64,000 nt of DNA. Origin: Eubacteriales bacterium (lineage in GTDB: Bacteria; Bacillota; Clostridia; Oscillospirales; Oscillospiraceae). The stretch is taken from positions 62,001-126,000 of the forward strand of contig JAUNPV010000004.1 in the NCBI GenBank assembly GCA_030536515.1, given 5' to 3'. The translations under genes were made by a program, and so were the position numbers. Positions 1 to 6,641 of this stretch are shown piece after piece (the first letter of the stretch is position 1; every line of letters begins with the position of its first letter). The notes beneath the pieces are model-generated. The model made no database searches, was not told the origin of the DNA, and was given only the letters and a program-made list of their open reading frames with translations.

Positions 1-1
1 A

Positions 2-202
2 ATGCGGCCCAGCGAGGCCATCCGTGCCTCCAAGGCCATGATGGACGGCCATAAGGGCCAGCTGTTCTGCCTGGGCCTGTCCTTCATCGGCTGGGGCATC
101 CTGTGCATCTTCACCCTGGGCATCGGCTATCTGTGGCTGAACCCCTACGTCAACGCCGCCTACACCGCCTTTTACCGGGAGATTTCCAAGGAAGCGCTGT
201 AA
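2..202 (+). CDS. C-terminal fragment of a DUF975-like membrane protein (5' end outside window)
   Basis: The 66 visible residues are the end of a longer gene whose start lies before the window. They contain one strongly hydrophobic segment (around FCLGLSFIGWGILCIFTLGI), then a short loop and a YVNAAYTAFYREI tail. This spacing is typical of the last part of DUF975 family integral membrane proteins in Clostridia, whose role is unknown. The frame is open to the window edge, so the Met at position 2 is probably internal. Family assignment is from memory of the conserved tail and is moderately sure. Confidence 0.6.
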   Translation: MRPSEAIRASKAMMDGHKGQLFCLGLSFIGWGILCIFTLGIGYLWLNPYVNAAYTAFYREISKEAL

Positions 203-249
203 TCTGACTGGCTGGCCTTTGGGCCAGCCAGTTCCTTTCACGCTCATGC

Positions 250-560
250 CCCCAATACCTTCCCCCGGGGGCTGCGCAGCCGTTGCCGCTTTAGCGGCTT
301 ACGGATGCGGCGTCCCCCTTGCGGGGAGAAGGTGGCACGGCGTAAGCCGTGACGGATGAGGGATGGCGACAGGCGAAAATGAGTGAAGAAGTAAGAGTAA
401 AGGTGTGGCTTCGCCACTTATTCAAATCATCGGCGAAGCCGATACCTCACTTCTTACTTCTTCACTATTCACTATTCACTAAATTCAGGTGCACGCCATC
501 CCTCATCCGCCCCAGTGTGCGCACTGGGGCACCTTCCCCCCGGGGGAAGGTATTTGGTGC
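250..560. repeat. REP-like intergenic repeat cluster (CTTCCCCCGGGGG / CCGTGACGGATGAGG family)
   Basis: No convincing gene lies between 203 and 725. The stretch holds a CTTCCCCCGGGGG block near 257, a GGTGGCACGGCGTAAGCCGTG hairpin followed by ACGGATGAGGG near 331-363, and inverted counterparts (CCTCATCCG and ACCTTCCCCCGGGGG) near 499-550. A second inverted repeat is nested inside: 16-base arms at 382-397 and 451-466 match at 15 positions. The same CTTCCCCCGGGGG...GACGGATGAGG block recurs at 7983-8212, so this is a dispersed element. Confidence 0.7.
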
Positions 561-618
561 ATCGCCGGGAGGGCTCAATGGTTGCAGCCAGCGGCGGCGT
601 GGGGGCACGCCGCCCTAC

Positions 619-683
619 TGTGGATTATCGTCAGGTAGCGGCAAATGCGGATTTTCGTCAGGTGGCGGGATATGTGGATTCTT
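619..683. repeat. 27-bp imperfect tandem repeat, about 2.4 copies
   Basis: Two full 27-base units (619-645 and 646-672) and the start of a third (673 onward) share the pattern TGyGGATTwTCGTCAGGTrG. They lie between the repeat cluster and the terminator of the DUF4179 gene. I see no coding function. Confidence 0.6.
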
Positions 684-696
684 AACCGTATCACGC

Positions 697-724
697 AAAA
701 ATGACCCCTTTCGGGGTCATTTTT
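697..724 (-). terminator. Intrinsic terminator of the ECF sigma/DUF4179 operon
   Basis: AAAAATGACCCC and GGGGTCATTTTT form a 12-bp stem with a TTTC loop. It directly follows the stop codon of the minus-strand gene ending at 726, and the flanking A/T runs would let it work on both strands. Confidence 0.85.
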
Positions 725-725
725 G

Positions 726-1982
726 TTATCTGGGCAGCTCCAAACGCATGGGTTCTCCTACGTTGGGGTCGCCTATCAGGATGTAGTCCACCTGGTCTAA
801 GTCCAGGGGGGCGGAGAAAATAGTCAGGCCGGAGCTGAAGTCGTCACCCAGCTCTCCGCCGCCGCCACCTATGCCCACGGCGGTGGTGCCGTCCTTCATG
901 ACAATCTGGAATTGCAGACCCGGGGCTATCCGCTCGTCGGTGCAGGTGAAGTGGCATTTCCACTGGGCCGTCAGCGGGGAGATGTACAGGTAGTCCGGGC
1001 TGACGGTGTAGTCGTATTCCTCGGTGTGGACGCCGTTTTCGTCGTAGGGGGCGCAGCCTTCGTTGTGGGGCACCCCCTCGTGGGTCCACTGGCGCACCAC
1101 GTGGCCGCCGTAGCCCGCCTTGGACACGTCCACCTTGCAGACCTCCGCCTGGTTAATCAGTCCAATGTCGAAGGTAAAGTCCCCAGTGAAGAAGGGCTCG
1201 TAGCCGTCCTCGTCCCCGTTGGCGTCCACCACCTGCTCGAACAGGCCGCCCAGGTGCAGGTATTTGGCAACGCCGTCGTTAAAGGCCGCCTCCTGGCCCA
1301 GCTGGCCGGTGATGGCAATGTCAAAGTCCTTTTTGTTGTCCGTTGGGTCCCCGTCCTCCAGCGGCGACGCTTCGATGATATAGCCGCCCATTGCATAGGG
1401 CGAGCCGTCGGCCACGGTGAGATAGTCAAACCCATCCTCGCCCTCCCGGTGAGAGAAGAAATTGTAGAGGATGTCGTCCGGCAGCACGGTGCCCTGGGGG
1501 GCCTTCACCCGGACGTAGGCGTGCATCACATGGGCGTCGCCGTAGGCGGCGGTCATGGTCATGGAGGCCCCGTTCTGGGTAACGGTCTGCTCCTGGAAGC
1601 TCTGGCCCAGCCTGTTGACGGTGTCGATCTGGCCCTGGCTGATGGTCTCGGCCACGTTGGCATCGGGGTCCTCCCACCGAGCCTGGGTCCGGCCCTCCTC
1701 CAGCTGCTGCTCCATCCGGCCCTTGAACCAGTCCCCTGCCCCGAAAATATACTCGGCGGCGGAGACCGTGACGGTCAGCAGGGAGATGGTGGCAGCGGCC
1801 ACCAGGATGTTGAAGCCCAGACGGCGCAGGCCTGTTCTGTGCTTTTTCTCTCTCATTTCTCTGTGTTCCAGTTTGCTCATAGTCAGCTCCTTAATCCGGC
1901 TTGAGGATAAGGGCGTGACTTCCTTCAGTTCCACAGGGTCCGCCGGGACGCTGTCCAGCAAATCAGAAATTCTTCGTTTCAT
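726..1982 (-). CDS. DUF4179-type membrane protein, probable anti-sigma partner of the ECF factor
   Basis: A protein of 418 residues begins MKRRISDLLDSVP. A short cytoplasmic region of about 60 residues is followed by a single membrane segment (LGFNILVAAATISLLTVTVSAA) and a large extracytoplasmic part. Clostridial genes of this layout, placed directly behind an ECF sigma gene, are usually annotated as DUF4179 proteins and are thought to hold the sigma factor at the membrane. The start at 1982 overlaps the sigma stop codon (ATGA) and has a GAGGTGGGG ribosome binding site, which excludes the slightly longer upstream start. Translational coupling supports a sigma/anti-sigma pair. The signal sensed is unknown. 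Confidence 0.75.
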   Translation of the reverse strand: MKRRISDLLDSVPADPVELKEVTPLSSSRIKELTMSKLEHREMREKKHRTGLRRLGFNILVAAATISLLTVTVSAAEYIFGAGDWFKGRMEQQLEEGRTQARWEDPDANVAETISQGQIDTVNRLGQSFQEQTVTQNGASMTMTAAYGDAHVMHAYVRVKAPQGTVLPDDILYNFFSHREGEDGFDYLTVADGSPYAMGGYIIEASPLEDGDPTDNKKDFDIAITGQLGQEAAFNDGVAKYLHLGGLFEQVVDANGDEDGYEPFFTGDFTFDIGLINQAEVCKVDVSKAGYGGHVVRQWTHEGVPHNEGCAPYDENGVHTEEYDYTVSPDYLYISPLTAQWKCHFTCTDERIAPGLQFQIVMKDGTTAVGIGGGGGELGDDFSSGLTIFSAPLDLDQVDYILIGDPNVGEPMRLELPR

Positions 1983-2521
1983 GCTACACCCCACCTCAAA
2001 AGTAGTGTTTTCAGCCGCATTCGGCCTCGTCGTAATTTGGTTTTGACGGTCGATTCGTTGATGCCCATGGTCTGGGAGATTTCCCGAAGCTCCTGGGCGT
2101 AATAGTAGTGCCGCAGGAAAATCTCCCGGTCCGGCTCCCCCAGGGTGTCCAGAGCTTTGCGCACCAGCTGCCTTTCCTCGGCCTTTTCCGCCAGGGTCAC
2201 CGGAGTCAGCTCGTCGGGAAGCTCCAGCACGTCCTCCTCCAACGGCAGGTCCCTGCCCATTTTCCGGAGCCGGGACCGGGCGGCGTTCCGGGCCACGGCC
2301 CCCAGCCAGGCCTTGGCAGACTCGGGCCGGAGGTCCGCCGCCTGCTTCCAGGCTGCCAGAAACACGTCGGACACCACCTCCTCGGCATCCTCGGCAGGCA
2401 TGGACCCCCGGAGGATGTTCCAGACCACGGCGGAGACGTAGGGTATGTAGGCATCCATCAGCGCCTCCAGCCCAGCCGGGTCGCCACTGCGCATTTTTTG
2501 CAGAATCAATTCGTCTTTCAT
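1979..2521 (-). CDS. ECF-type RNA polymerase sigma factor
   Basis: This is a sigma-70 family factor of 180 residues with region 2 (EEVVSDVFLAAWKQ) and region 4 (LGEPDREIFLRHYY... INESTVKTKLRRGRMRLK) joined by a short linker, as in group IV factors. The start at 2521 was chosen because AGGAG lies 7 bases upstream; the frame is open 15 codons further without a better site. It is the first gene of a two-gene operon with the DUF4179 protein. A TGAAACC block upstream (2587-2593) may be its own ECF-type promoter, suggesting autoregulation. Confidence 0.9.
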   Translation of the reverse strand: MKDELILQKMRSGDPAGLEALMDAYIPYVSAVVWNILRGSMPAEDAEEVVSDVFLAAWKQAADLRPESAKAWLGAVARNAARSRLRKMGRDLPLEEDVLELPDELTPVTLAEKAEERQLVRKALDTLGEPDREIFLRHYYYAQELREISQTMGINESTVKTKLRRGRMRLKTLLLRWGVA

Positions 2522-2563
2522 ATCTTCACTCCTAATCGAACGGTGAAAGCTGCTTTCACCTAT

Positions 2564-2593
2564 CAAATAGCATGAAAAAGCAATCAGGTTTCA
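2564..2593 (-). promoter_or_regulatory. Possible ECF-type autoregulatory promoter
   Basis: On the minus strand TGAAACC (2593-2587) is followed after 15 bases by CTATTTGA (2571-2564), reminiscent of ECF -35 elements of the GAAAC type. A perfect palindrome with arms GGTGAAAGC/GCTTTCACC (2542-2560) lies just downstream, in the leader of the sigma gene. The assignment is tentative. Confidence 0.3.
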
Positions 2594-2614
2594 AAAAATC
2601 GAAAATATTTCACC

Positions 2615-2763
2615 GCACCCGTAGGGCGGCCTGCCCCCAGGCCGCCGCAACGTCATGTGTCGGGGTTTGAAACACAGCGCACAATTCCTCCAAATAACGC
2701 ATCCGCAGCTTCCCAGCTTCCGTCACTGCCCGGCGGCCTGGGGGCAGGCCGCCCTACGGGTGC
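2615..2763. repeat. CGTAGGG-ended inverted-repeat element, perfect 32-bp arms
   Basis: Positions 2615-2646 and 2732-2763 are perfect reverse complements over 32 bases. The outer ends read GCACCCGTAGGG and CCCTACGGGTGC. Each arm also contains its own small hairpin (GGCGGCCT...AGGCCGCC). It lies between the ECF operon promoter region and the rex terminator. Other elements with the same CGTAGGG termini occur at 4261-4394, 6314-6402, 32479-32612 and, as single ends, near 8838 and 43443. Confidence 0.85.
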
Positions 2764-2768
2764 ATACA

Positions 2769-2797
2769 AAAACAGGAGGGCACAGCCCTCCTGTTTT
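2769..2797 (-). terminator. rex terminator
   Basis: AAAACAGGAGGG and CCCTCCTGTTTT form a 12-bp stem with a CACAG loop. It abuts the rex stop codon, and U-tracts are available in both directions. Confidence 0.85.
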
Positions 2798-3438
2798 CAC
2801 TTCTTCTCTTCTTTAATCTGGGCCTGCAGATGGACGGACAGCACCGCCAGGGAGGTTGCCATGTTTTCGTTCTGGACCAGGATGTGCGGTGGCACGTCCA
2901 GGTGGGTGGGGGCGAAGTTCCAGATGCCCTTGATGCCCCCGGCGATGAGGCGGTCGGCCACCTCCTGGGCATGGTCCGCAGGGACGGTGATGATGCCCAT
3001 GAGGACCTTGTGGCTCCGGCAGAACTGCTCCAGCTTCGAAATGTTGTAAACGGGCTTGCCCTCGCTGGTTTTGGTGGTGACGGGGTTGACATCGAAGGCC
3101 GCCAGAATGTTCAGGCCATACTCGTCAAAGCCGCTGTAGGCCATCAGCGCCTGGCCCAGCTTGCCGGCGCCGATGAGGACGGCATCGGTGGTGTTGTCGT
3201 AGCCCAAAAACTGCTCGATGTCCTCGATGAGGCACTCCCGCTGGTAGCCGATTTTGGGTCTGCCCCCGTCGGACACCATAGCCAGGTCCTTGCGGACCTG
3301 GACCTCGCCCATACCCAGGGCCCCGGCCAGGGCCGTGGCGGAGATGTGGGTGGGGGCATTTTCCGGCATATTTTTCAGGTACGCCAGGTACCCCGGCAGC
3401 CGCTTGAGGACGGATTTTGATATCTTCTTGTTTTCCAT
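2797..3438 (-). CDS. rex: Redox-sensing transcriptional repressor Rex
   Basis: Rex senses the NADH/NAD+ ratio and represses fermentation and respiration genes. The protein has 213 residues. The N-terminal winged helix contains GALGMGEVQVRKDLAMVSDGG (about 40-59), characteristic of Rex. The Rossmann domain has the GAGKLG dinucleotide loop at 90-95 and ends with the usual C-terminal domain-swap helix. Length and order match the family. The gene stands alone, with a terminator directly behind it and an unusual triple ATATCGAT palindrome upstream that could be an operator. Confidence 0.95.
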   Translation of the reverse strand: MENKKISKSVLKRLPGYLAYLKNMPENAPTHISATALAGALGMGEVQVRKDLAMVSDGGRPKIGYQRECLIEDIEQFLGYDNTTDAVLIGAGKLGQALMAYSGFDEYGLNILAAFDVNPVTTKTSEGKPVYNISKLEQFCRSHKVLMGIITVPADHAQEVADRLIAGGIKGIWNFAPTHLDVPPHILVQNENMATSLAVLSVHLQAQIKEEKK

Positions 3439-3453
3439 ATGGACACCCTGCTT

Positions 3454-3492
3454 ATCGATATAATTTTATATCGATTGTACCATATCGATATG
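3454..3492. promoter_or_regulatory. Clustered ATATCGAT palindromes upstream of rex
   Basis: Two 10-base arms ATCGATATAA/TTATATCGAT (3454-3463 and 3466-3475) are separated by TT. A perfect 12-base palindrome CATATCGATATG (3481-3492) follows. ATATCGAT thus occurs three times in 39 bases, just upstream of the rex start. The palindromes differ from the TTGTTAA-type Rex site. A regulatory role is inferred from symmetry and position only. Confidence 0.5.
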
Positions 3493-3531
3493 AGAAAATC
3501 AAGCATTGCGTAAAATTTCCCAATGACAGTT

Positions 3532-4236
3532 TCACGCGCAGCTGGTCCTTCTTAAAAACTCCTTTTTCAGCCTGAGCATAATGCGCTTTTCAAGTCTTGA
3601 AATGTAGGACTGGGAGATGCCCATTTTCTGGGCCACCTCCTTCTGGGTCAGCTCCGGCTGGCCTCTGAGGCCAAAGCGCAGATCCACAATCTCCCGCTCC
3701 CGCTCCGGCAGCTCCCGGAGGGACTGGCGCAGAACGCATTTGTCCACGTCATCCTCCAAGGGCCTGAGAATCATGTCCTCGTCGGTGCCCAGAATGTCCG
3801 ACAGCAGCAGCTCGTTGCCGTCGCAGTCCATGTTGATGGGCTCGTCCAGGGACACCTCCGCCTTTTGGTTGGCGGTTTTGCGGATGTGCATGAGGATTTC
3901 GTTTTCGATGCACCGGGAGGCGTAGGTAGCCAGCTTGATTTTTTTGTCCACCTTGTAGGTGCCGATGGCCTTGATGAGGCCGATGGTGCCAATGGAAATC
4001 AGGTCCTCCAAATTGATGCCCGTGTTTTCAAACCGGCGGGCGATGTAGACCACCAGCCGCAGGTTGTGCTCCACCAGCAGCTGCCGGGCGGCCTCCTCCC
4101 CCCGGGCCAGGCCCTCCAGAGCGTCCTGCTCCTGCTGCCCCTTCAAAGGAGGCGGCAGCACATCGGGGCCGCCGATGTAGTAAATCCCCGGGATTTGGGG
4201 GGCGAGTAATGATTTTAAGAATTCGAAAAGTTGCAT
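3532..4236 (-). CDS. sigE: Pro-sigma-E, mother-cell sporulation sigma factor
   Basis: This is the early mother-cell sigma factor, made as an inactive precursor and activated by SpoIIGA. The protein has 234 residues. The pro-sequence (about the first 25 residues) leads into [13 protein letters not shown], the conserved processing region. Region 2 contains [18 protein letters not shown] and [14 protein letters not shown], and region 4 ends in [14 protein letters not shown]. The start at 4236 follows AAGGAGGAGCTTT. It lies downstream of spoIIGA in the usual order, but the gap holds a 134-bp inverted-repeat element. Confidence 0.95.
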   Translation of the reverse strand: MQLFEFLKSLLAPQIPGIYYIGGPDVLPPPLKGQQEQDALEGLARGEEAARQLLVEHNLRLVVYIARRFENTGINLEDLISIGTIGLIKAIGTYKVDKKIKLATYASRCIENEILMHIRKTANQKAEVSLDEPINMDCDGNELLLSDILGTDEDMILRPLEDDVDKCVLRQSLRELPEREREIVDLRFGLRGQPELTQKEVAQKMGISQSYISRLEKRIMLRLKKEFLRRTSCA

Positions 4237-4260
4237 AAAGCTCCTCCTTGTGCATTGCAC

Positions 4261-4394
4261 CGTAGGGAACGGATTTATCCGTTCCGGGCAGTCATGGGCT
4301 TGAAACAGTTGATTGGATGGGAACCGATGGTCACTCTTTTTTCCACCACACTATGGGGGAATGGAAAGCGGAACGGATAAATCCGTTCCCTACG
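4261..4394. repeat. CGTAGGG-ended element between spoIIGA and sigE
   Basis: Perfect 25-base inverted arms at 4261-4285 and 4370-4394 read CGTAGGGAACGG... and ...CCGTTCCCTACG. Each arm is itself nearly palindromic (GGAACGGAT/ATCCGTTCC). The element fills most of the gap between two genes that are normally co-transcribed, and a third single arm of the same sequence lies at 43443-43467. Confidence 0.85.
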
Positions 4395-4401
4395 GGGGCG
4401 G

Positions 4402-5160
4402 TTAATAGCTGAGTGCCTGATACACGCCTCCGCCCAGGCCTTCGGGGGCGAAGGCGGCGATGGCGGACTGCTGCTTGCCGTCCAGCTTTGCCTGGAGCTT
4501 CACCGCCAGCAGCATACTGCCCCCCTGCCCCACCGCCCGGTAGGGAATCAGCCGCAGGCCGGGGATAGGGCGGCGGGCCAGGGTTTCCAGAGGGGTGCGG
4601 AGCTGTTCCCGGGTCAGGCCCGTCAGGCGCTGGGCGGCGGCCCCGGAAATCACCAGCACCGGCTCCCCGGTGACGGGGTCTTTCAGGGTGTTGCCCGTGT
4701 CCCGCAGGGCGATGAGGGCGGCGGTGCGGCCCTGGTAGCTCAGCTCCAGGGGCACATACTCCCGGCCCCCGATTTTCTCCCCGAAGGAGGCCCGGCACAG
4801 AAGCCAGATAAGCCCCGCCCCCAGGCAGATGGCGGCAAAGTCCCCCCGGCCAAAGCTGAGGGCCATGCCCCCCAGGGCCATGCTCAGCAGGATGAACACC
4901 CCGCCCCGGCGCAGAGCGCTTTTGTCCCAGCCGAAGGCAATGGCCGCCATCAGCCCCAGGCTCACCAGCCTCCACAGGGTTCCTCCCAGGAAGTGAAACC
5001 CCGGAACCACGCAGGCCCCGCTGTACACCGCCCCCAGCCCGGCGGCGATACAGCACCGCCCCGGCGACATGGGAAACCCCGACAGGCGGTTTGTGCCCAG
5101 CAGCAGCAAAAAGTCCACCAAAAAGTTCAGAAGCATCACCAAATCCAGATAAACCTCCAA
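4402..5160 (-). CDS. spoIIGA: Sigma-E processing peptidase SpoIIGA
   Basis: SpoIIGA is the membrane-bound aspartic-type protease that removes the sigma-E pro-sequence. Five hydrophobic segments fill roughly the first half (starting LDLVMLLNFLVDFLLLLG). A C-terminal soluble domain has the active-site motif ALRDTGNTLKDPVTGEPV. The start is a TTG at 5160, placed because GGGAGGTGG lies 7 bases upstream and the next residues are EVYLDLVML as in the family; no ATG fits. At 252-253 residues it is shorter than the Bacillus protein but keeps both parts. It precedes sigE. Upstream lies the structured 275-bp element at 5192-5466. Confidence 0.9.
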   Translation of the reverse strand: MEVYLDLVMLLNFLVDFLLLLGTNRLSGFPMSPGRCCIAAGLGAVYSGACVVPGFHFLGGTLWRLVSLGLMAAIAFGWDKSALRRGGVFILLSMALGGMALSFGRGDFAAICLGAGLIWLLCRASFGEKIGGREYVPLELSYQGRTAALIALRDTGNTLKDPVTGEPVLVISGAAAQRLTGLTREQLRTPLETLARRPIPGLRLIPYRAVGQGGSMLLAVKLQAKLDGKQQSAIAAFAPEGLGGGVYQALSY

Positions 5161-5191
5161 CCAGCCACCTCCCAAGTGCTTGATGGGTTTA

Positions 5192-5466
5192 GGCATACGG
5201 GAGTCGAACCCGCATCGCCTGTCAGCGTGTCTATTGGGTGCTTTTCGCCTGTTCGTCCTTGCCTTGCGCCAGCAAGGCTGCGTCCTCTGCGGCGGAAATC
5301 CCTCCAATATCCACAGCTGACAGGTGCTTCGCAGTTTTCAGGGAGCTGTTTTTCGTCAGAACAAGGAAAATCACGCCGGGAATACTGACGTATTGCCAAG
5401 GGATTTTCTGCCGTGCTGGCGGAAAACAGCCCCTGAAAACCGATGCGGGTTCGGCTCCCGTATGTC
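5192..5466. repeat. 275-bp structured element with tRNA T-arm-like inverted ends
   Basis: Positions 5192-5217 and 5441-5466 are inverted repeats matching at 24 of 26 bases. Both read outward as a tRNA T-arm (GGGTTCGACTCCC and GGGTTCGGCTCCC). Inside are two further stem-loops. The first is closed by CCTGTCAGC/GCTGACAGG (5218-5226 and 5316-5324). The second is closed by GTTTTCAGGG/CCCTGAAAAC (5334-5343 and 5431-5440), with additional pairing inside each. The whole would fold as a three-way junction. It lies between the acetyltransferase terminator and the spoIIGA start. No full tRNA can be folded. It could be a mobile miniature element or a structured RNA. Confidence 0.65.
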
Positions 5467-5546
5467 TAGTATACCGCCCGGAGGCAAAAAAGGCGGTCGG
5501 TTTTGTGGACGGGGGTCAGCGCAAGTTCGGCCCCCGTTCAACGGGA

Positions 5547-5583
5547 AGAAAAAACCTCCGACCGGTTTGGTCGGAGATTTTTT
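5547..5583 (-). terminator. Intrinsic terminator behind the acetyltransferase gene
   Basis: CTCCGACC and GGTCGGAG (5556-5563 and 5569-5576) form the stem, flanked by an A-run at 5548-5554 and a T-run at 5578-5583. It follows the stop codon of the minus-strand gene ending at 5599. Confidence 0.8.
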
Positions 5584-5598
5584 GAATTCAGGCAGATG

Positions 5599-6093
5599 TT
5601 ACAGCTTTCTTGAGTACATCAATTCCACCGCGCCGAAGCCGTTCTGGGTCCGCTCGGTCAGGGAGAAGCCGTGTTTTTCATAGAATTTTCTGGCCCGCTG
5701 GTTCTGTTCGAAGACCCACAGCATTACCTCTGAAAATCCCGCTTCCCGCATATCAGCCAGAATTCTGTCCATCATCATGGAGCCGTAGCCCTGACGCCAC
5801 TTGTCCGGCAGACTGTGGATGCAGATGAGCTCCGCAGTTTGCACCCCCAGCACCGCCCGGTTGGGACCCCAGGCCGCCATACAGTGGGGCTTTCCACTCA
5901 CAGTTTCCAGAAGCACCCGGATGTTCGGATTTTGCAGCACCTGGCCATACATGGCCTCGGTTTTATCCAATTCTGTGTGTTTTACCAGGTCCCCTTCGGA
6001 GAGGATGCCCCGGAAGGCTGATTTCCAGGATTCTGTTTGGATGTAGGCAAGGGATTTTGCATCCTGTTCTGTGGCATTGCGGATATTGACCAT
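5599..6093 (-). CDS. GNAT family N-acetyltransferase
   Basis: The protein has 164 residues with the GNAT fold: MVNIRNATEQDAKSLAYIQTE at the start, an acetyl-CoA loop of the type DKWRQGYGSMMMDRIL (about 96-111), and the terminal strand NQRARKFYEKHGFSL. The substrate cannot be told. Its start lies one base after the stop of the DUF951 gene, so the two are probably co-transcribed. The ribosome binding site is AAAGGAAG. Confidence 0.9.
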   Translation of the reverse strand: MVNIRNATEQDAKSLAYIQTESWKSAFRGILSEGDLVKHTELDKTEAMYGQVLQNPNIRVLLETVSGKPHCMAAWGPNRAVLGVQTAELICIHSLPDKWRQGYGSMMMDRILADMREAGFSEVMLWVFEQNQRARKFYEKHGFSLTERTQNGFGAVELMYSRKL

Positions 6094-6094
6094 G

Positions 6095-6283
6095 TTAGTT
6101 TTCTTCCTTTCGCTCCACAGCGCGGATGTTTTTCTCCGCCTTGCACCGGGGGGTCATGACCTCGTGGCCGCAGCCCAGGCACTTCAGGCGGAAGTCCGCC
6201 CCGGTGCGCAGCACCAACCACCGCTTTTCCCCGCAGGGATGGGCCTTTTTCATGGTGAGAATGTCGTTTAATCGGATGTCCAT
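6095..6283 (-). CDS. DUF951 family small protein
   Basis: The protein has 62 residues, MDIRLNDILTMKKAHPCG onward. The conserved KKxHPCG and CLGCGHEVMTPR blocks mark DUF951, a small protein conserved in Firmicutes with a possible zinc or nucleic acid binding knuckle (CxxCGH). The start at 6283 follows GGAAGGAGCAGCTT; the frame extends upstream into repeat sequence, which was excluded. The function is unknown. Confidence 0.9.
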   Translation of the reverse strand: MDIRLNDILTMKKAHPCGEKRWLVLRTGADFRLKCLGCGHEVMTPRCKAEKNIRAVERKEEN

Positions 6284-6313
6284 AAGCTGCTCCTTCCCAA
6301 ATTCAGACCCGCT

Positions 6314-6402
6314 CCGTAGGGACAGCCCTTGCGGCTGTCCGCTTTGGTCGGTCCTGCTTGAATGCAGGGGTGCGGCGGGAGGGGGCAAGCCCCTCCCCTA
6401 CC
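6314..6402. repeat. CGTAGGG-ended element (variant with GACAGCCC and GGGGCAAGCCCC hairpins)
   Basis: The left end CCGTAGGGACAGCCC forms a hairpin with GGCTGTCC. The right end is GGGAGGGGGCAAGCCCCTCCCCTACC. The same pair of ends occurs at 32479-32612, so this is one dispersed variant of the CGTAGGG family. It lies upstream of the DUF951 gene. Confidence 0.7.
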
Positions 6403-6428
6403 GGCCTGTAGCGTCCAAAGTTTTATTA

Positions 6429-6638
6429 TGTCATTGCGAGCCAGTCCTCAGACTGGCGTGGCAATCCACATCCCCTCTGATTGGTGCTATGCACCAATCA
6501 GTTCATTTTTCCTTAGGAAAAATGAAAAAGAGTACGGATTGCCACAACCAGTGTGCGATAAATTATGGTATACTTGCCACTGGCAAGTATAGAGATTTTT
6601 GATTCCCTGCGGGCAGCACCGCTGGTTTCGCAATGACA
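6429..6638. repeat. TGTCATTGCGA inverted-repeat element, copy 1 (210 bp)
   Basis: The ends are TGTCATTGCGA (6429) and TCGCAATGACA (ending 6638). Inside are the paired blocks TGGCAATCC and GGATTGCCA and several CCAGT/ACTGG hairpins. Related copies lie at 24473-24615 and 30422-30532. This copy ends three bases before the rarA stop codon. Confidence 0.85.
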
Positions 6639-6641
6639 GTT

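Noticed and set aside
912..1904. Long plus-strand open frame of 330 codons
   Set aside because: It is antisense to the DUF4179 gene, has no ribosome site, and its composition (Val/Gly/His-rich) is typical of the complement of GC-rich coding sequence.
5192..5280. A tRNA gene on the minus strand ending at 5192
   Set aside because: The T-arm and 3' end look right, but no matching acceptor 5' strand, D arm or anticodon arm can be folded upstream, and the same T-arm sequence recurs inverted at 5441. It is part of the structured element.
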